Positions 23,425 through 26,379 of a stretch of DNA of 26,379 bases are shown piece by piece. The notes below the pieces were generated by a model that was not told where the DNA came from, made no database searches, and was given only the letters and a program-made list of their open reading frames with translations. The stretch covers positions 1-26,379 of the IMG/VR virus record IMGVR_UViG_3300021964_000438. The stretch is one strand, 5' to 3'. Numbering within the stretch: position 1 is the first letter of the stretch; the number at the start of each line of letters is the position of its first letter. Origin of the DNA: a virus. Both the position numbers and the translations under genes were made by a program.

Positions 23425-23449
23425 CAGCGAGCCTCCACCCTGTTATATT
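23421..23449 (+). promoter_or_regulatory. Strong sigma70-type promoter for 5' nuclease gene
   Basis: TTGACA (23421-23426), 17-nt spacer ending in GT, TATATT (23444-23449). The expected start near 23456 leaves only about 12 nt of leader, most of it the SD GGAGG (23457-23461). The -35 overlaps the uvsX stop codon. Confidence 0.75.
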
Positions 23450-23467
23450 ATGGGGTGGAGGTACTAC

Positions 23468-24433
23468 ATGAAGCGTGTGCTAGTTATTGACGCCCTCAAC
23501 ATGTTCTTGAGGGCGTTTATCGTTGATCCGAGCCTGTCAAACCATGGACAGCCAATCGGCGGAATCAAGGGGTCTATCAAGATCCTACAGAAGTTGGTGA
23601 GAATCACAAAGCCAAATGAGATTGTGATCTGCTGGGACGGACCAAATGGCTCCCAAAAGCGCAAGACTCTTGATTCAGGCTATAAGGAGGGTCGTAAGCC
23701 CCTGCGTCTGAATCGCGCTGTTCATAATCTAACTGAGAACGAAGAGCTACAGAATAAACTGTGGCAGCAGATGAGAATCACAGAGTATCTAAACCAGATG
23801 CCTATCATTCAGCTTGTACTTGAGAGGGTAGAAGCAGATGATATTATCTCGTATGTCTGTGGTTCTCCGCACTACAGGGGTTGGCAGAAGGTGATTGTCT
23901 CAAACGACAAGGACTTCCTACAGTTGTGTGATGAAGAGACTGTAGTATACAGACCAACTACAGACAAGATCGAGACGAAGAAGACTGTTATTGAGTCTCT
24001 CGGTATTCATCCTACAAACATGGCCCTAGCCCGTGCTATGGTTGGAGATTCAAGCGACAATCTGCCGGGTGTTAGCCGCGTCGGTTTCAAGACGATTGCA
24101 GGTAAGTTACCTTTCATGAGTGAAGAGAGAACTGTCACAATTGACGAACTGCTCGATTACTGCGAGAACACAAACTCAAAGCTAAAGGTCTACAAGAACA
24201 TTCGAGAGTCAAAGAAGCTGATTGAACACAACTACAAGATGATGCAGTTGTACTCTCCCCTTATCTCTGTTCAGGGCAAACAGACGATTGACTATGCCCT
24301 TGAGAACTTTGAGTGTGACTTCAATAAGACCGAACTGCTAAAGCTAATGATGGAAGATGGTTTTGGAGAGCTAAACTGGGAAGAATTGAAGACATTCCTA
24401 AACAAGATTTCTAGGGAGTGTAACGATAAGTAG
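23468..24433 (+). CDS. FEN-type 5'-3' exonuclease (RNase H/PolA 5'-nuclease family)
   Basis: This 321-aa flap endonuclease/5' exonuclease removes RNA primers and flaps, as T4 RNase H and the PolA N-terminal domain do. Metal-binding acids are visible in order: D8 (LVIDALNMF), D57 (CWDGPNG), E122/D124/D125 (VEADDI), D147/D149 (SNDKDF) and D194/D197 (GDSSDNLPGV). The helix-hairpin-type DNA-binding loop follows (GVSRVGFKTI). The arginine/lysine arch KRKTLDSGYKEGRKP is present. An upstream in-frame ATG at 23450 lies within the promoter's start region, so ATG 23468, 6 nt after GGAGG, is chosen. It supplies the nuclease missing from the short polymerase at 17671. Confidence 0.92.
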   Translation: MKRVLVIDALNMFLRAFIVDPSLSNHGQPIGGIKGSIKILQKLVRITKPNEIVICWDGPNGSQKRKTLDSGYKEGRKPLRLNRAVHNLTENEELQNKLWQQMRITEYLNQMPIIQLVLERVEADDIISYVCGSPHYRGWQKVIVSNDKDFLQLCDEETVVYRPTTDKIETKKTVIESLGIHPTNMALARAMVGDSSDNLPGVSRVGFKTIAGKLPFMSEERTVTIDELLDYCENTNSKLKVYKNIRESKKLIEHNYKMMQLYSPLISVQGKQTIDYALENFECDFNKTELLKLMMEDGFGELNWEELKTFLNKISRECNDK

Positions 24434-24434
24434 C

Positions 24435-24442
24435 ACTATTTA
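24435..24442 (+). promoter_or_regulatory. Candidate late promoter box ACTATTTA before Lys/Cys-rich gene
   Basis: The octamer begins 2 bases after the nuclease stop and ends 17 nt before ATG 24460. The surrounding 13 bases CACTATTTACTAC equal those at 1748-1760 before the gp13-like gene. It suggests that the next two genes are late or virion genes even though they follow replication genes. Confidence 0.5.
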
Positions 24443-24459
24443 CTACCGAGGTATAGTAA

Positions 24460-25224
24460 ATGGAAAATCAATTTTCAAAGTTTATAGATAAGAAAGACTT
24501 CTTCTTTCAGCTAGGTCAAAAGGACGGACAAGACGGAAAGTATAGATCTCGTGAAGAGATCTCCATGCTTCCTGATGTCGGTCAGATCTCGGAAGAACAT
24601 TTTCAGGAATATCTTTCAGGTCGTGACGTTGGAGAAGAAGATTCCCGCTACTACGGTGACTTGTACGAACTTGACGAAGAAAACCTTCTAAACTTTGTAA
24701 ATGAAGAAGAGATTGAACTTGATGAGAAAAAGAAGAAGAAATCAAAGGGCAAGAAAGACGCTTGCTACCACAAGGTTCGCGCTCGCTATGACGTGTGGCC
24801 TTCTGCTTATGCCTCTGGGGCTCTCGTTAAGTGTCGCAAAGTCGGTGCTGCAAACTGGGGCAACAAGTCCAAGAAGAAGGAAGGCTTAGAACTTGACAAT
24901 CATCTCCTACAGATAATCAAAGAAGAGTACGAGGCTGTGCTTGCCGAAAAAAAAAAGAAAAAGGCGGGCACTGAATCAAGCAAAGAATCAAACTTAAGAG
25001 ATTGGTTCAAGCGCAAGGGCGGTAAGGGCTCTTCATCTGGTTGGGTAGACTGTAACACTTGTCGCAAGGACAAGAAGACTGGCAGAAAGAAGTGTTCTTC
25101 CTGCGGTCGTAAGAGTGGCGAAAAGCGTTCTAAATACCCATCTTGCCGTCCGACACCTAGTGCTTGCGAAGAACGCGGACGCGGTAAATCTTGGGGTAAG
25201 AAGTCAGCAAAAGGTAAGAAATAA
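24460..25224 (+). CDS. Lys/Cys-rich protein of unknown function, two domain blocks
   Basis: A 254-aa protein. The N-terminal 88 residues are acidic (EEENL..., NEEEIELDE), then a Lys run leads to a block at 100-133 (DACYHKVRARYDVWPSAYAS to ANWG). This block is widespread in marine phage and some giant-virus proteins, but I know no function for it. A second Lys run at 164-168 precedes a block at 178-247: LRDWFKRKGGKG, GWVDCNTCR, KKCSSCGRKSGEKR and YPSCRPTPSAC. It has CxxC pairs at C198/C201 and C212/C215 plus C229 and C236, suggesting a zinc ribbon; it resembles DUF5872-like proteins, from memory. The basic C-terminus suggests nucleic-acid binding. CGAGG lies 8 nt before the ATG; the stop overlaps the next start (TAATG). 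Ten consecutive A at 24947-24956 could cause slippage. Confidence 0.75.
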   Translation: MENQFSKFIDKKDFFFQLGQKDGQDGKYRSREEISMLPDVGQISEEHFQEYLSGRDVGEEDSRYYGDLYELDEENLLNFVNEEEIELDEKKKKKSKGKKDACYHKVRARYDVWPSAYASGALVKCRKVGAANWGNKSKKKEGLELDNHLLQIIKEEYEAVLAEKKKKKAGTESSKESNLRDWFKRKGGKGSSSGWVDCNTCRKDKKTGRKKCSSCGRKSGEKRSKYPSCRPTPSACEERGRGKSWGKKSAKGKK

Positions 25225-26379
25225 TGAACATCCAGCACGTAATAGAACAAGAGCTAAGACTCTTTCTTGAAGGCAAGGCAGAAGACCTTGTTGCAAAATT
25301 CCCAGAACTTCAACCAGCCTACGACGCGGGAATCAAGAACCCACAATACCTCCAGTGGATTCAGAAGCGCAGAGGTGATGAGCCAGTCGAGGACATTATT
25401 GGCGTCGTACAATCTTTTGATGCTGCAAAACAGCGTCTGAAGGCAAAGAAGATGTCTCCGGACATCTATGCCTACAAAACTCCCTCTGTTCTTCGTCAGG
25501 CTTTAGAAGATCTTGGTGGCTCAAAGGGCCAAGAGCGCCGCCGCTTGAAAGACGAAGAAACAACTTATATTGGTGAGTTTGGTGACTGGGTTGTGGCTAT
25601 GCCTCACACACGCGAAAGTTCGTGTCAGCTTGGTAAGGGCACTACTTGGTGTACCGCTGCAACACAATCACAAAACCTTTTCTTGTCCTATGTTGCTAGA
25701 AAGAGAAACAACATTGTCCTCTACTATGTTATCAAAAAAGGTGCAGATCCAAGACAAGATCCAACTTCAAAACTTTCAGTTGGCTTCGCTGGAGGAGAGC
25801 CCGTTTTCAGAGGAGACTACGGAGGAGTAACTGTAGACGCAGCCAATAATGGAATAGACTATGAAAGATACAAGGAGATCTTGGGAGATCAAGCATTACC
25901 TGCGCTTAGGGCTATGGAGGCACACGCAGACTCTATTGAAGGCAGACACCCAGCCAAGAAGCAAATAGAGAAGATTGCTAAAGATCTTGATGCTTTTGAT
26001 AAAGCGATAGCAAATATGGAAGAAGGCGAGAAACTTGACTTTATTGCAAATGTTGCCGAATACGAACTAAGCCCAGAAATTGCAAGCAAGATTGCTAGCG
26101 ACGAGAATCACAAAATCAGAAGCCTTGTTGCAAAGAAATCCTCTACTCCACCAGAGGTATTGCAGAAACTTGCTAGCGATGAAGAAACTTACATTAGAGT
26201 GTGGGTTGCTGCTAACTCTTCCACGCCGATGAAGACCATACTAAAGCTCGCTGAGGACGAGAAGGCTCGCGTCAGATCCGGGGTCGCTGGAAATGAAAAT
26301 ATACCACCTGAGTTGCTAGTAAAACTAGCCAATGATAAAGATTCTTATGTTAGGCAAAGTGTTGCCGACAGAGATTCTA
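25224..26379 (+). CDS. WCTA-motif protein with C-terminal LRV repeats (3'-truncated by window)
   Basis: An open frame of 385 codons that reaches the end of the window. The N-terminal part (1-120) is helical and charged (LRLFLEGKAEDLVAKFPEL, then QYLQWIQKR). A central block has EFGDWVVAMPH, SCQLGKGTTWCTAATQSQN (W142, C143, T144) and NIVLYYVIKKG, a pattern I associate with uncharacterised phage proteins having 'S-C-x-G-x-T-x-WC' and 'LYY-I'. From residue 290 it consists of 26-residue repeats of the leucine-rich-variant type: L-A-x-D-x5-R-x2-V-A-x-N-x2-[TI]-P-x3-L-x-K. LRV repeats form solenoids that bind protein or nucleic acid. It starts on the last base of the previous stop, so the two are probably translated together. 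No catalytic function can be given. Confidence 0.8.
   Translation, partial: MNIQHVIEQELRLFLEGKAEDLVAKFPELQPAYDAGIKNPQYLQWIQKRRGDEPVEDIIGVVQSFDAAKQRLKAKKMSPDIYAYKTPSVLRQALEDLGGSKGQERRRLKDEETTYIGEFGDWVVAMPHTRESSCQLGKGTTWCTAATQSQNLFLSYVARKRNNIVLYYVIKKGADPRQDPTSKLSVGFAGGEPVFRGDYGGVTVDAANNGIDYERYKEILGDQALPALRAMEAHADSIEGRHPAKKQIEKIAKDLDAFDKAIANMEEGEKLDFIANVAEYELSPEIASKIASDENHKIRSLVAKKSSTPPEVLQKLASDEETYIRVWVAANSSTPMKTILKLAEDEKARVRSGVAGNENIPPELLVKLANDKDSYVRQSVADRDS
26091..26379 (+). repeat. LRV-type tandem repeats, 26 codons each
   Basis: Three full units (26091-26168, 26169-26246, 26247-26324) and the start of a fourth (26325-26379) are seen at the protein level, each beginning [IL]A-x-D and carrying R, VA and P at fixed places. 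The DNA itself has diverged, so this is an old protein repeat rather than a recent DNA duplication. Confidence 0.8.

Noticed and set aside
23450-23467. Upstream ATG of the 5' nuclease gene
   Set aside because: It is located at the -10/start region of the promoter; GGAGG lies between it and the better ATG at 23468.
24893-24921. TTGACA inside the Lys/Cys-rich gene
   Set aside because: No -10-like hexamer at 16-18 nt spacing.

Overview
The window is a piece of a tailed-phage genome: a contractile-tailed, T4-superfamily myovirus that is distant from T4 itself. Every convincing gene lies on the + strand, genes are packed tightly (ATGA/TAATG overlaps, gaps of a few bases), and no tRNA, CRISPR array, insertion sequence or attachment site is visible. 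Several proteins look like those of marine T4-like phages. Nothing in the window identifies the host beyond a bacterium with Shine-Dalgarno (SD) sites and sigma70-type promoters.

Layout. (1) 1-4429: major capsid protein (gp23, 5' end outside the window), a strong terminator, then a gp13-, gp14-, gp15-like neck/tail-terminator run. (2) 4524-9128: tail sheath (gp18, enlarged to 951 aa), tail tube (gp19), a gp26-like hub-assembly protein and a small gp51-position protein. (3) 9199-17674: tape measure, a gp48/gp54-like tube initiator, a LysM/gp53-like wedge protein, a 1069-aa hub-like protein and an unknown 394-aa baseplate-position protein; the 11820-17674 part is visibly richer in A+T than its flanks. 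(4) 17671-24433: replication and recombination genes, namely a minimal family A DNA polymerase, a divergent FtsZ/tubulin-like protein, a gp32 ssDNA-binding protein, an AIPR-like protein, UvsX recombinase and a FEN-type 5' nuclease. (5) 24460-end: a Lys/Cys-rich protein with two domain blocks, and a WCTA-motif protein ending in leucine-rich-variant (LRV) repeats that runs off the window.

Two promoter classes appear to divide the genes. Virion genes and the 24460 gene are preceded by the exact octamer ACTATTTA (four intergenic copies, three of them 17-23 nt before the start codon), a candidate late promoter that differs from the T4 late box TATAAATA. Replication genes are preceded by five TTGACA/TTTACA-N15-GT-TAYNTT elements with exactly 17 nt spacing, and a sixth weaker copy lies upstream of the FtsZ-like gene. 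Terminators sit after gp23, after the gp51-position gene, after gp32 and after the AIPR-like gene.

The most interesting points are the combination of T4-type virion, gp32 and UvsX with a split PolA system (polymerase and 5' nuclease on separate genes, no proofreading domain in the window); the FtsZ/tubulin-like protein with degraded nucleotide-binding and catalytic loops; an AIPR-like protein, a family known from phage resistance, inside a phage replication block with its own promoter, structured leader and terminator; and the terminal LRV-repeat gene coupled to the Lys/Cys-rich gene under a late-type promoter. All functions were read from sequence patterns by eye; no database search or structure prediction was run.
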